The position numbers and the translations under genes were made by a program. The notes under the pieces are model-generated. The model did not search any database, was not told the DNA's origin, and saw nothing but the letters and a program-made list of their open reading frames with translations. From Aspidapion aeneum (lineage: Eukaryota; Arthropoda; Insecta; Coleoptera; Brentidae), in assembly GCA_963576565.1 (NCBI GenBank), contig OY755045.1:41806409-41870408 (forward strand): a DNA stretch of 64,000 nt, in the 5' to 3' direction. Positions 44,487 through 56,325 of this stretch are shown one piece after another. Numbering within the stretch: the stretch's first letter is position 1; each line of letters begins with the position of its first letter.

Positions 44487-44615
44487 ACCGACATAGTAGT
44501 AGTCATATAGTAAACAAAGCCCGTGTGTTGAAAGATCACAGCTGATATTACAATGTGAAGGTGACAAAATTGTGCCTGGCACTATTATAGCCTGGCTTTA
44601 TTTCAGTAATTCTCT

Positions 44616-46335
44616 ATTATTATTAACTACTTTGTATAATGCTAAAATATTAGACCAAAAAATAGATCTTGAGTGCCTCTGGTTTTATGAAAAACAAGAA
44701 TGTGTGTTATATTTAACTTTGGACAAAATCAAGGCTAAAATTTAAATTTAACAACATATTTGTTTGAAAGAAAATTAGTGGCGAAATGGATTAATCATTT
44801 CCTATGTCTGGAAATTCAAAGTGTTGATATAAAAAGCTCCTTTGACAAAAATATAAGGAATTCAAAGGACATAAACTAATATAAAACTAATAATATTTGT
44901 GATAAATTTGAGATTTAGCGTGGGTAGTCAAAATTCCAAAGGAAGGAATAATAAATCCTAATAAGGACGAAATGCCAGTGTGAAAGAGTTTTGATCTTTC
45001 TTTAAAAAGAAAATCCTATAAAAGATTCAGAAAGAGATCCAAAAAAAGGATAATATTAAACATGAAGTCCTTCAGTCCAATAAAACAGAGAAACTTTAGT
45101 ATTTGTGTAAAATTCCTATTCACCTACAAGCATATAAAAGTTATTGATAAGATTAAGGAAAAAAATGCGTTGAATGCTCTTCTAACTAAATGCAAACAAA
45201 TTAAAAAAGCTATTTTAAAGATAAATAAATTAGATTAAGGAAAAAGAGGCAACGTTTGTTCTAGCACCCCCAGACTTATAACAAACTTGGGCGTTAGGGT
45301 CAGGGATTAGAATTTATAATAAGTTTCTTATAATTGTGGGATTACTGTGAATCTGTCGATCAATTGAAATGGTAAAACTTGTAATTGGAAAACAGCCGGA
45401 CATTTACAATTTGTATCAGATAAAAAAATATTCCACATATTAAGAACTTATTTGAATATATTGGTACAAGTCTATTAGTTTGATAAACAAAGGTGTAATT
45501 AAATTGGTACTTAATTGGTTTTTTTCTCAATTCGCGAAGTAATTATAGTGTTGTTATGAACAATATTTAATATCGGAAAATTTACATAAAAATTTATTTA
45601 TTTAATTAATTTGTTAATACCTAGCGTCGCACCCAATCGAATCGAATTGCCAATGATTTTAAAAAAGTGAAATGTTTAAATGCTTATTAATTATTTAAAA
45701 AAATACTTTAAAACCGCTACAGCCCGCGCCGTCGGCGCCGCCGCACCATTATATCTAGTAAACACCATTATGTATATTCTTTAAAGGAGCTTAAGCTAAA
45801 AAGTTTTGCTTATAGAAAAAATATCCGCGTGCAAGAAATGTATTAATAAAGTGGTTAAATATGCAAAATAAATTCGTAAATCAATCTGTAATAAACCAAC
45901 TCTTGTACCTACGCGTCGCCGTCGGTCAAGGCGAGTTTATGGCTAATTTCGGCGCCTGACTCTTCAAAACAAAACGCTTGTTGTGGTTTTTCGAGAATTT
46001 CCTGTAAAATTGTAAACAATTTTGAATTCGCTTCTACTTAAAGAATTCGATGATTCATGTGATTCCTACTACTTAGCTCCACATACTCCCAATAAAAACA
46101 AAAGTGGATAATAATAATACTATAAAGAAGAAGTTATAAGTTATAGAAACTTTGGCATAGTTGTGCTAGAGGTAGAAAAATTATTCCCATCAAAGAATTC
46201 AATCCAGAAATAGAATTTATAACTCATAATTTAAAGAGATCTCTGTTTTTAAGTATAGCTGAAATATAACTTTTGAGAGAACATGCTTTTGTATCTGGAA
46301 ATAAGTTGAGAAGGCATAATAATGTGTTATAGTTC
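44616..46335. other. Unassigned, with two GC-rich patches
   Basis: Mostly AT-rich and non-coding. CGCGCCGTCGGCGCCGCCGC near 45725 and CGCGTCGCCGTCGGTCAAGG near 45911 stand out from the background. No gene can be assigned. Confidence 0.4.
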
Positions 46336-46340
46336 TACTA

Positions 46341-46922
46341 TTATAATAGTTTAATTATCGACACTGTTACTGCGTTGAGTCTTTCTAATAATTGGAGATT
46401 TTGTAGAGTGTCATTCGTAACAAGGGTGTCATCGGCATATCGTATCTTGGTGCAAATTTTACTAGTAATAATTAATTCCTTCAGATTATTCAGATCTTCA
46501 ATGAATACTGCCTTTTTGCATATATTTATAACTTTGATGTCCCTGCTATTTTTGTTCCTATCTTTGAGTATCCTTATAAGTTTTTCGGCCTGTTTTTGCA
46601 AATATCTTCTTGTAAGGTATTTTTTAAAAAGCTTTTGTTGTGTGGCTTAGAATATCTATTGTCTAGTGATCGAAACATTCTTTTGCATTTGGTCTTTTAT
46701 TTGAAGCCACTGTTGTGGTATTTTGAGATTGAAATGAATAGCACTGAACAAGAACTTCAACATTTTCCTTGAGAAGTTTGAGAAGAGTTTCTTCAGGGTC
46801 ACACGCTTTTCCACCTCTGGTAACTTGATGCCATATAAGACTTGCGGAAAATTTCTGCTCCTGTATCTTGGGCTGAAGTTATTCATTATTGAAAATTTTT
46901 TCCTGTACTTTATTAACTGCAA
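46341..46922 (-). pseudogene. Decayed LINE reverse transcriptase fragment
   Basis: The minus-strand frame at 46341-46601 contains KIRYADDTLVTNDTLQNLQ, the YADD catalytic motif, preceded by a short degraded region. The frame at 46656-46922 contains NLKIPQQWLQIKDQMQK, the usual IP-x-x-W segment before the RT core. The intervening core is deleted. It differs from the FADD-type LINEs elsewhere in the window. Confidence 0.65.
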
Positions 46923-49900
46923 TTTAATAAGTTTCGATAAAGTAATGGCTTCGCCGTAAAAGTTTAATAAGAAAATTCCAAAGTTAGTTTAGAAAAGAAA
47001 ATAATAAAACTCAAAATTAGCTTATAAAAGGATGTTAAGAAACCGATAAATACAGACAGATCCTGGAATTATGTAAACAGGGTATGACATTTTGTTGTAA
47101 ATCAGGCGTTTCTGAACCGGCAAAATTGCACCGTTTCAGACAGTGACGTAAAAGAGAATCTTAATCGAGGTTGCTCGTAATTTTCTTGTCGAACACAATC
47201 TTAATAATCGGGTAATGTAAACAATTATCCTTCGTCTGAATCAATTATTGATATTGTTTAACATGACTTAAAGCCCTTCATTACTGTCAGACAATTTAAA
47301 AGTTAAGAAAGCAGCAGACTTTCCAGACTTAGTAAACTACTTCTTTCTTGATTGCGTTCAGATCGTTCGTCGTTAACGTGATGATTACTAAAATCACTTT
47401 TAATAAATTCCTTCTGGGTTTGTTGATACAACAAGGCTCTGCAAAGATTAGGGACCTTTTGCATTTCCCATTTTTCACTTATCCTATATTAAAGGCATGC
47501 TCAGTTACCTTATTTGAACTTTATCCCTTACTAAAGGATAATGTTTGACCTTAGTTGTGTTCGAATAACACAGGCTACGAGTTCCTTCATTTTGAGACAG
47601 TGTTGCCGCGCATATAACGTTATGACAAAATGGAATTAAAATATTTTTGATACCAGATAATTATTTTAAGAGCTATCAATTTTATGCCAATTACGAAAAA
47701 CTATTTTTTATAAAAATCGGTAGATATGTGTTGTTTGGTAACAGTGTTCTCTAACTGACCAAAAGTCATCAATGTTCTGTGAAGTGTGTAAAAAAAAGAA
47801 GAAAAGTTACACATCCTATATTTTCCTGGCGGTTTTTCACTGATATTGGTTTTCAGTTTTTTCTAGCTGTTTTCGAAACTTTTTAAGTAATTTTGTCTAA
47901 AGAACATAAAATTCGTCTGCAGAACTTGAGCTGGACGATCAAAAACTTGTCTAGTTGTACTGATTTGTGTTATTTATCAAAAAAAAAATGCAATACACAA
48001 AAAAAAAAGAAAAAGTATATCAAAATACATCGCAAAAAGTAAGGTTATGTTTACTGTTTTGATTCAAATCCATTAATCCGTCTTGAGACGGAGGGCAACA
48101 GAGATTAATCCGCGCAAGATTAGGGAACAATTCAGGGTCTTGTGGTCCATGTAAGCAAGGGAAGCATTGCTTCCCTTAAGAAATCAGACTTAATAAAAAC
48201 AAATTGTTAGTAGTTTTAAAGTTCACTATGAAAACTTGACTTGAAGACTGTATCAGAAGCAATATATTTTGCGCGTACCTATGTACTAGAATAGCGGCAT
48301 CTTATGTTACATACCTATTTGTATATAATAGAAGAGCGTATAAGAAACGACAACCATATAAGCAGTTGTCTTTGTCGTACGTGTAGAAAACCAATAAGAA
48401 TTCATTAAATTCATTAACTGTCAGTCTTAATTTGACCCGAGAGCAGCGTCGCTTCTTTGACAACCGCTGGCTCCTCACGCTTTACGCGGCAGATGAAATT
48501 ATATAATTGCTTCTTTCATTATGCAAAACATAGTGGTCCCTGCATGCCAATCCAATGCGAGAATTGAAAACGCGCCCTTTAGCCTTGAAATAAGCAGTCT
48601 GTTAGATTACTTATCTACGCGTTTCACAGTGCGGTTTAGTTAAAGAATATTGCAACGGCCGTTAAAACTATACAGTTGTGTGAATGTATAGTGTGTTTTG
48701 TGATTAATAAAAAGTTTTCTTTAGAAGATAAATAGCCCAACAAACATTTAAAGTTGTAACGACGAAACCTCAACTAGAAAGAATTTCTTAAAAGTAACCG
48801 CAACGTACTCCTGCTACGTCTCAGTTCACCATACAGCGACGTGTTAATTCCCTAAGTGGGGAACCAATTTCTGGTTATAACTACTTGGCCAAGTGTAACT
48901 CACTGTAGTAACAACTACACTACTACGTCGTAGCCATGTATCTACTACGTCGTAGAGGCTGTTTTTTTTTCCGTAATGGCATAAAAGTAGCGATGTAGTT
49001 GCAAATAATATAATCGTTCCTTTTTGGTAGAATTGTTACACAATATGGTGGACACAACAGTAATCAATGTTATGCTCTAATTTAAGCTATTTAAGTAAAA
49101 TATAAAAATTAATAAAATCATTCAAATAATCTCGCTAAGTTTTTGTTTGTTATCCAAAAGTATGAGAATTTACGAGCACAGGATCAAAATTCGAGTGCGA
49201 CGCAAAGTTTTTTGTATGACATGCATTATATATATTGCAAAAAACCGGTGCGCCCGTAAAATTGAGCCGTTTTCTGGTAGCTGATGGAATTTTTGTGTTG
49301 TGATTTTGGAGGTTATGTTTTCATAATCAACAAATGGTGCTTAAGAAGAGCATTTTTGGTAAGCTTCAACTAATTTGTTTATAAAATAGTATAGCTCTTT
49401 AATATGAGCTCATAAAACGACAATAAAAATATTAAATTTTCTTTTTTACAAAAAAACATGGCGTCCCAAACTATATTCCCTGATAGTCGAAAGGGTTACT
49501 TGAAAGTGAGCCTAAGTTACGGCAACTGTCACGTACGACTTTTATGTCGGTATTCCCTTTTAGTTCTAGATAACACACTCGAATTTCAACTCCTTCGTTG
49601 CGGTAACGTATTATTAACTAGCTTTCGCCACTAGAAAACGTCTACAGTGATAGGAACCACGCGATAAGTAAAACTACTACCCTCAAGTTATTGGGGTGTC
49701 GCCACTTGTCATTTGCCGTTTCTGCCAACAACAGCACCACTGCTTATAGGTTATGTACGAGCGTGAATTTGTGGTAGGTTTTAAAACAAAAACAAGATAA
49801 ATTAAATTCCATTATAACAATAAATGAAGTGCCAATAAACAGTGTTTTTCAAAAATGTATGTTGCAGTCGAGAGCATGATTCCTATTCTAGAATTTCTAG

Positions 49901-50148
49901 GAAGTTTTGGTCGAGGAACTAAAAGAACGTAGTCACATCAATGAAATCAACTTGTTGTTACTTTTTTTATATACGCATTGCTCTCACGATTCGTATCTAG
50001 TATTTTTTATTGTTTTAAAATATTTTCGCCTTCTCAATATTTAGTAGTTTTTATTACTATACGCCCTAGTAAAAAAAACAATCTTTGAGACTTGTTAGAT
50101 CGCTTAGAAATCCACATGTAACTTGTTTTTTTATTAGCCGCAAGGTTA
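46923..50148. other. Long unassigned stretch
   Basis: About 3.2 kb without a convincing gene. A GGGAAGCATTGCTTCCCTT palindrome lies near 48162. Near 48900-48950 TACTACGTCGTAG occurs twice (ACTACTACGTCGTAGCC and CTACTACGTCGTAGAGG), a small direct repeat of a palindrome. The frame at 47348-47548 has no motif. Confidence 0.45.
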
Positions 50149-50315
50149 AGCCGATCACACACAAAAAAACATAACGCGTAAGAAGTTCAACCTTATGGAC
50201 TTTTCTTACGTAAATCCAATATGGCCGCTGCTATTCGATCGCTGATTGGTTGAAAGCCCGCTATGCGCCATGCTACGGATTACGTAAATTGTGTGTGTGA
50301 AGGCCTTTACCGCAA
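50149..50315. mobile_element. Possible 165-bp MITE
   Basis: AAGCCGATCACACACAA at the left and TTGTGTGTGTGAAGGCCTTT at the right are inverse with a few mismatches. Inner ACGCGTAAGAAG / CTTACGTAA blocks are also paired. It includes an ATTGGTTGAAAG (CCAAT-type) segment. Confidence 0.45.
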
Positions 50316-50363
50316 ATTGCAAAAGTTCCTAGATAAAGCCCAAACAGGTTTATTTTAGGGGCC

Positions 50364-50702
50364 GTGCATAAATTAGATGCCCTTCGTAAGGGGGTAAATG
50401 ATAGCCGAAGCGTTACATATAGTGGGGAAAGTGATGTTGCGACATCGTTCCGTAAATTTTTTTACCGATTAGTTTTAAGGTTTCTTTTTAATGTTCCTCA
50501 TTTTGTTACTATTTTGTTCCTATTTGTTTGTGTTTTACTTTATCATTATCATTATAGCAATAAACTAAAAATCAAATATTTTGTTTTGGAAGAGGGATAC
50601 ATAAAGTCCAGCTCGACACATAAAATGAATCACAGTGAAACACGACAAGTCAGCACAAGAGGGTGGCGGCACAAGAGGGCGGTGCCACAGCACAAGCCAT
50701 GA
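50364..50702 (+). CDS. Unrecognised 112-codon ORF
   Basis: Polar start, a hydrophobic run FNVPHFVTILFLFVCVLLYH near residues 42-61 that could span a membrane, and a His/Arg/Thr-rich end encoded by a degenerate CACAAGAGGG direct repeat. No family recognised. The hydrophobic run arises from T-rich DNA, so chance is a real alternative. Confidence 0.2.
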   Translation: MHKLDALRKGVNDSRSVTYSGESDVATSFRKFFYRLVLRFLFNVPHFVTILFLFVCVLLYHYHYSNKLKIKYFVLEEGYIKSSSTHKMNHSETRQVSTRGWRHKRAVPQHKP

Positions 50703-52055
50703 ACGACCGGAAAGACAGGACAAGAATAGAATACCAACAAGTAGCGTAAAAGATTAAGGATGGAGATTAAGCATGGACTAGGAACATGGACTGCTCAAGG
50801 TAGTTAAAAAAATATTTGCAAATTTATTCCTAATATTCCCATATTATAGAAGGAGCCACAAAAAGTAGGGTTAAGAATGGACGCGACCAAGATGCGACTT
50901 CGAAAAGTCTACGTTTTCAAAGTAGAAACAGGAAGTAGAGTTTAAAAATTCAAAGTAGTTGCGGCTTTAAAGTTGATGCAAAAAGTTATTTTGTCTACAT
51001 TGTTACATCAGATGTTACCATGATGACACAAACTTTTGTGGTAGAAATTAAAGTTATAATGTAGTTGTCGGATACACTTGTTTGGGACTCCAATGAAGCT
51101 TAACTTTCTAGTGGTAATTAAGTAGGATATAAAAGTCAGGGCGACTATGAAATAACGACTAAATAGAAAGTAAAACTTTAGTAACGTCCTATTGTGGTAG
51201 AGAAGACTATCAGAATCGACTATCAAGAAACAATCCTAAGAAGTAGTTTAGAGGGTCGTTTTTACGAAACATCTACTATTTCCAGTCATAACTAAAAAGT
51301 AACAAATTTTGGTTGGGATCACCACATATCTACTATAAGAAAGTAGCAAAGCCTTTAGAACATGTGGCCGCTACTATAAATGTTTGTTGGGAGGTGTCAT
51401 AAATAACGGTAGGCTAAAGCAAGAAATTAAAGTTTACAGAAAACTAAAAACGATAGAAAAATACAAATAAGCTAGTATAAAAAAATTGTTTCCCTTGTCT
51501 TAAATTTCACCGTACGCCCCTAGAACAATCGCTTTGCCCAATCGAACAAAGAATTCTCAACAGGAGCGACGCTTTAAATCGAACATGGACCAATTTTTTT
51601 AGAGATTAATCTCGGATCGCGCAGGAGCGGTTTTTTGTTCGTTAATCGACAGCGGTATTATCAGTAATAATCAAAGGTAAAACGAGATATGCAAACATTT
51701 ATGTTTTAAACGATTTATTGTTTAAAATTTTGTTCCAGAAGGCTTGGAACAGACCAAAAATAATTAAAAAGGATCTAAGTATAAGCTGTTTAAAGACCTT
51801 GAAGTATAATAATAACAAATAAGCAAAACAACGAAACCTCCCCCGCTGGTGCATTTAATCTACTGACTGTGTGATTAAAGGACATTGTTGGATTGTTATT
51901 TAATTTAAATACGAATAATTTGTCAAAGACTCCTGTTATAGCTAACAAAATACTCAATTACTATTCGGAAAATATAAAGATTTAGTCTGTAAAGTGGATC
52001 ACAGAATCAGGCGACGCACAGTGGTTCAAAACTCCCTAAAAATGACGCATTGGGG
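50703..52055. other. Unassigned stretch
   Basis: No gene recognised. GAGATTAATCTCGGATCGCG near 51602 and GAGATTAATCCGCGCA near 48101 are similar short motifs of unknown meaning. Confidence 0.35.
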
Positions 52056-52059
52056 GCTC

Positions 52060-52327
52060 CAATAATTAGCTACTATTATACTAAGATCATGACACTATTC
52101 TGACACTTTCGTATTCTAAGAACAGCTGTCTTCTTTCAAAATTAGGCCTTTGTGTATTGTAAGAGCCAGAATTAATAGTGCCGCCATTATTAATGGAAAA
52201 TAAACGACTTGATTTACAAATTCGACTTTGGTATGTCAATTTTAAAAGATCAACTGTCAGTTTTCAATAGAATACTGTCACAATAGTGTCCGGCACAATT
52301 ACTGCCTTGCTTTATTGTAATAAGTCC
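52060..52327 (-). mobile_element. T-family MITE, copy 4
   Basis: Inverse orientation relative to copy 1. Its right end CTTTATTGTAATAAGTCC and GTGTCCGGCACAATTACTGC, and interior AACGACTTGATTTACAAATTCGA, match copy 1. The left TIR is eroded (AATTAGCTACTATTATACTA). Confidence 0.75.
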
Positions 52328-52661
52328 CTAATAACTTTTTTTTATTGCCCCACTTCTCACAATCGCCGAATTGCTTATCACCGAGTCGCTAAAGTGTTGC
52401 ATTTTTTGGTTTGTTTGTCTCCAGTCCTGAATGGAACAAATTAGTGACTTCTTTTCATTGTTGTTTTTATTATTGAAAGTTATTTTTAAAAGATAATTTA
52501 ATATGGATAAATTAGTTATTGGTTGTTAGTTTTAAATGAGTGATAATTTCATAAGAATTTGTGATTTAAGTTCATATACTTTAAGAGCTTAACCTAGCTC
52601 ACATTTAAAATTAATAACCTTAAAACCCTATATATTACTTTTTTTATTGCTTATAATATCG

Positions 52662-52727
52662 AAGGAGGTGGAGTATAGGCGTCGGACAACCTAGAAAAAC
52701 GTTCTAAACCGACATAGTAGTGGTAAT
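52662..52727 (+). repeat. Very short LINE 3'-end insertion
   Basis: TCGAAGGAGGTGGAGTATAG followed by GCGTCGGACAACCTAGAAAA and CGACATAGTAGTGG equals the last about 65 bp of the LINE at 42.4-44.5 kb, with few differences. An extreme 5' truncation is the simplest explanation. Confidence 0.82.
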
Positions 52728-55080
52728 TAAATAAAGCTGTTGCCTTATTTTGGAAGACCCTAAGAACTGACTGTTTGAATTACAGAAAGATAACCCAATC
52801 AAAAGTGACTTAAGGGTTTTTTAATGCCAGTGCAATTATCCTTTAAGGAAATTGTCTATTTATATCGATTTAAACTTCCTGCAACTACAGTGGATTTGAA
52901 TAAACAATCAGTTATAAATGGTAAATTATAAGTGAGTTGGCCTATTTATAGGCACTACTGGACAAGGTCATTTTGGTTTATGGATTTTCAATAGCTGGAA
53001 AAATTCTTTGTCCACAAAAATTTTATAGAAATAACGTTAGTTTAACAATTATACATATTATAGAGTTAAATTTATAATTTTTAAAAATTATTAGAATATT
53101 AGTTTCTTATTTTTCTGAAGCTAATGACCTTACTGGTCCATTTTGATATGCTTTTTGATATGCTATTAGTTAAAAAAAAGTAAAACAACAACAAAAAAAT
53201 ACAGACCACGACCCTGAAAAAATCAGCTGTTCTCGGGGGGCTGACTTTTACATTGGGTCTTATGGGGGACGTTTTTTAATGATATTTTTAAAATGACACT
53301 ACATATTTCCGCAAAATTTTATTAATAATATTCTCAGACACCATCCCGATATTCCACCAAACTTTTGTAAGGATGCAAGATGATTAAAAGGCTAAAATCT
53401 TCAAGATTTAGCATTCTTTATTTTGAATTCAAATTACCCGCCATGTACCGCATGCCAACTGTTACATTTGACATGTATTTGACTTTGTATAAATAAAGAT
53501 CATTTAGAATCCAAAAATACCAGCGTTATTACTTATTACTATATTAAGTTTTAAAAGTCTGTAGAGTGCCGAGAAACGAACACATTCGCTTCTGCTTTAA
53601 ATTAAATTTTTGTGTGAGCTAGTGAAGCGGCTCTGAAAAATTCAGAATTACTATACATTAAAAAAAAATTGTTCTACAAGAATAGAGTTAAAACAATCTT
53701 AAAACCGGCTTTATTTAAAAAAATCTAATATTTATGAACCGTCATTCCAACTTCAATAATTTAAAGACAATCAGCTGTGTCAGGATGTGACCATCACAAA
53801 ACAAATCAGCCCCCGATGTGACATCAACAAAGGATCTTGGGTCGTCCGTTTTGATAGCCCTGTAAGAGCTTCACAATATTTGACATTTGTATAAAAACAC
53901 AAATTTTTTCTGGAACCGGTAGGCAAACTTCTACCAAATACAGATCCCTGTTTAAAACATTTTATTAAAGAAAAATCGTTTAATGGTACAAATCCTACAT
54001 TTGTACATACACAGAGACAGAAAATTAATAGTTGTGGCTCTTAATTTACCCGACTTACCTTAAACCAAAACAAAACAAGACCACACTGAAATAGCTATTA
54101 TATTTATAATTCAGTTTCAAACTAAAACCACAAAAATAGCAAACAAAACTTAACTTCACTCAACTCAAATGTTTTCAAGGCATATAAAATGATAGAACTT
54201 TATAATTATGGTAGAATACACCAAAGATGAAAACGCCAAGCTTACTATTTTAATGTTGTAATTAATAGCAACAAAAATTTCCAACATATGGAAAAAACAT
54301 GTTTAGGTAATTCTCCGTGCAGAGGAATATTTTTATTTTGTTAAATAGGTTATCATAATCCGACAACCGCATATTGATACCACGCCGCACTGACCCGACG
54401 CTCCGTTAAAAAATTAGAAATTACACCATTTTAATTTAAAAAAAACTACCCTTAGTATTTTTTTTTCTGAAAAAGTGTATGTAATTTGATTATTTTCATT
54501 TTAGTAGTAGTGATGGACAAAAAAACATAAAAAACTTTCGTAAACTTCTATTTAAACGATTCTTCTTAAAGAATTACCCTTTCGTCAAAGTAACTCAATC
54601 TCACGAATATAAACAATTTACAAAACATTATGCATGTTAGGCAGATCGTTAAAAGAGTAGTTGCTGATATTTGGCTTTTTAGTTAAGCTATAGCAGTTGA
54701 TAAAAGAGATTTAAATAAGATGAAATTAGAACAGAAACTAAAATGTTGAATTTTTATTGTCTCTGATTTATTTAATTGAATTTCGAATGTACACAAAGAA
54801 ACTTTGCTACAACTACAACAGCAAGTTGCTCCAACAATCATCGTAGGTCAACAGCCATGCGCATGCACCATATCTCTATCTCAAATAAAGCTACTGCTGC
54901 TAACTTACTGCTTTATAGACAAATCCTGAAATCACTGAAATCAGTATAGCAATATGGTATGGGTATGGTATCAACTTCGGAAAAAAAAGAGAGAGACATA
55001 GCAGCTGTCACAGATTTCAAAACAAAGTATTAAAAATATTACGAATTCATTCGAATTGGTGACCTTTGTCGGGATCTAAA
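52728..55080. other. Long unassigned stretch
   Basis: About 2.3 kb, AT-rich. TACTGGACAAGGTCAT (52968) and ATGACCTTACTGGTCCA (53123) form a weak inverted pair. No ORF of interest. Confidence 0.4.
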
Positions 55081-55084
55081 AATG

Positions 55085-56325
55085 GAAATAGTAACAGAGA
55101 CTCTAAAACATACGCAAAAAAGCATAAAGATAGATTCAATCGACATGTGAATTTGGGAACAAATAAACTTCTAGACAATACTATGCTAGAATGCTAGATG
55201 TTGCTAAATCATCGTGAATGTTTTTAGATCTGGCAACATTGTGTCGAGCAAAATATGAGCCTCATCGCTTCATCAAATTCATGCTATAAAGTATAAAGGG
55301 ATCCAACAAAATTGGAATGGAGTGTATAAAATACAATTTTCAGCATAAAAAACATTGTGAATGCAACTTGATACGTTCGAAAATTGTAGCAGACTCTAAA
55401 AAATAGGCAAAAAGCCATAAAGATAGATGCTATCGACATGTGAATGTGGGAGCAATTAAGCCTCTAGACAATACTATGCTGGATGTTGCTTAATCATCGT
55501 GTATGTTTTCAGATCTGGCAACATTGTGTCGAGCAAAATATGAGCCTCACCGCTTCGTTAAATTAATGCTCAAAAGGGATCCAACAAAATTGGAATAGAG
55601 AGAGAGTATAAAATACAGTTTTCAGCATAGTAGTATTTCCCAAGCACTTCCCGGTATTTCCTAGTATATTTCCTAGTATATTTCCCAGTAGTTCCCAAGT
55701 ATTTCCTGGTATTTCCCATAACCTGTACACCAAACGGAAATACCGAGCCACCCCTCGATGTGGGGTCTTTGTCACATATAAATCTGCAGGAGCGTACTTA
55801 TATAAATAAGTAAAACGTCCGAAATAGTGACCTTTATCGGGATCTAAAAATGGAAATTATAGCAGAGACTCTAAAAAATACGCAAAAAGCCATAAAAATA
55901 GATTCCATTAACATGTCAATGTGGGAGCAATTAAGCTTCTAGTCGCTTCGTCAAATTAATGCTAAAAAGGAATCAAACGGAATTGGAATAGGGTGTATAA
56001 AATACAATTTTCAGCATAAAAAACCTTGTGAATGCACCTTCATATGTTCAGAAATTGTAGCAGACTCTAAAAATACGCAAAAAGCCATAAGATAGAATTC
56101 ATCGACATGTGAATGTGGGAGCAATTATGCTTCAAGAGAATACTATGCTAGATGTTGCTAAATCATCGTGTATGTTTTTAGATCTGGCAACATTGTGTCG
56201 AGCAAAATATGAGCCTCACCACTTCGTCAAATTAATGCTTAAAGGGGATCCAACAAATTTGGAATAGAGTGTATAAAATACAATTTTCAGCATAAAACCA
56301 AATTGACAAACTTTGAGAGGAAGAC
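55085..56325. repeat. Tandem array, about 290-bp unit, four copies
   Basis: Blocks GAGACTCTAAAA-ATACGCAAAA-GCATAAAGATAGATTC, TAGATCTGGCAACATTGTGT, GAGCAAAATATGAGCCTCA and GTGTATAAAATACAATTTTC recur in order. Starts of the CTCTAAAA block are near 55105, 55395, 55869 and 56066. The second unit is followed by an extra block of about 180 bp, and the third lacks the ATCTGGCAACATT part. Non-coding. Confidence 0.85.
55634..55728. repeat. Short minisatellite, TATTTCC(T/C)AG unit
   Basis: Eight or so imperfect copies of a 10-12 bp unit (TATTTCCTAG, TATTTCCCAG, ATTTCCCA) inside the extra block between units 2 and 3. Its translation in a reverse frame gives GNILGN repeats, which are not a protein. Confidence 0.75.

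Larger units (their letters stand above)
42384..44502 (+). mobile_element. 5'-truncated, internally deleted LINE with 10-bp target duplication
   Basis: The 2119-bp insertion is bounded by TCATATAGTA (42374-42383 and 44503-44512). It contains part of an endonuclease, a linker with a deletion, and an RT lacking its first motifs, then the 3' end ATAGTAGTAG. There is no poly-A. The single-stranded DNA nick-and-copy mechanism of LINEs explains 5' truncation and target duplication. The type is the insect LINE group often annotated as endonuclease-reverse transcriptase with a craniofacial-development-protein-2-like endonuclease. It cannot encode a complete enzyme. Confidence 0.9.
42211..44611. mobile_element. 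T-family MITE, copy 3, split by a LINE
   Basis: The left part (42211-42383) carries the family TIR (AGCCAGGCTATAATTGTGCC) and interior through GTCGAATGTAAAACTTTCGT. The right part (44503-44611) ends with TTGTGCCTGGCACTATTATA and GCCTGGCTTTATTTCAGTAA. Joining the two at the LINE borders recovers the order seen in copy 1. Confidence 0.85.
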
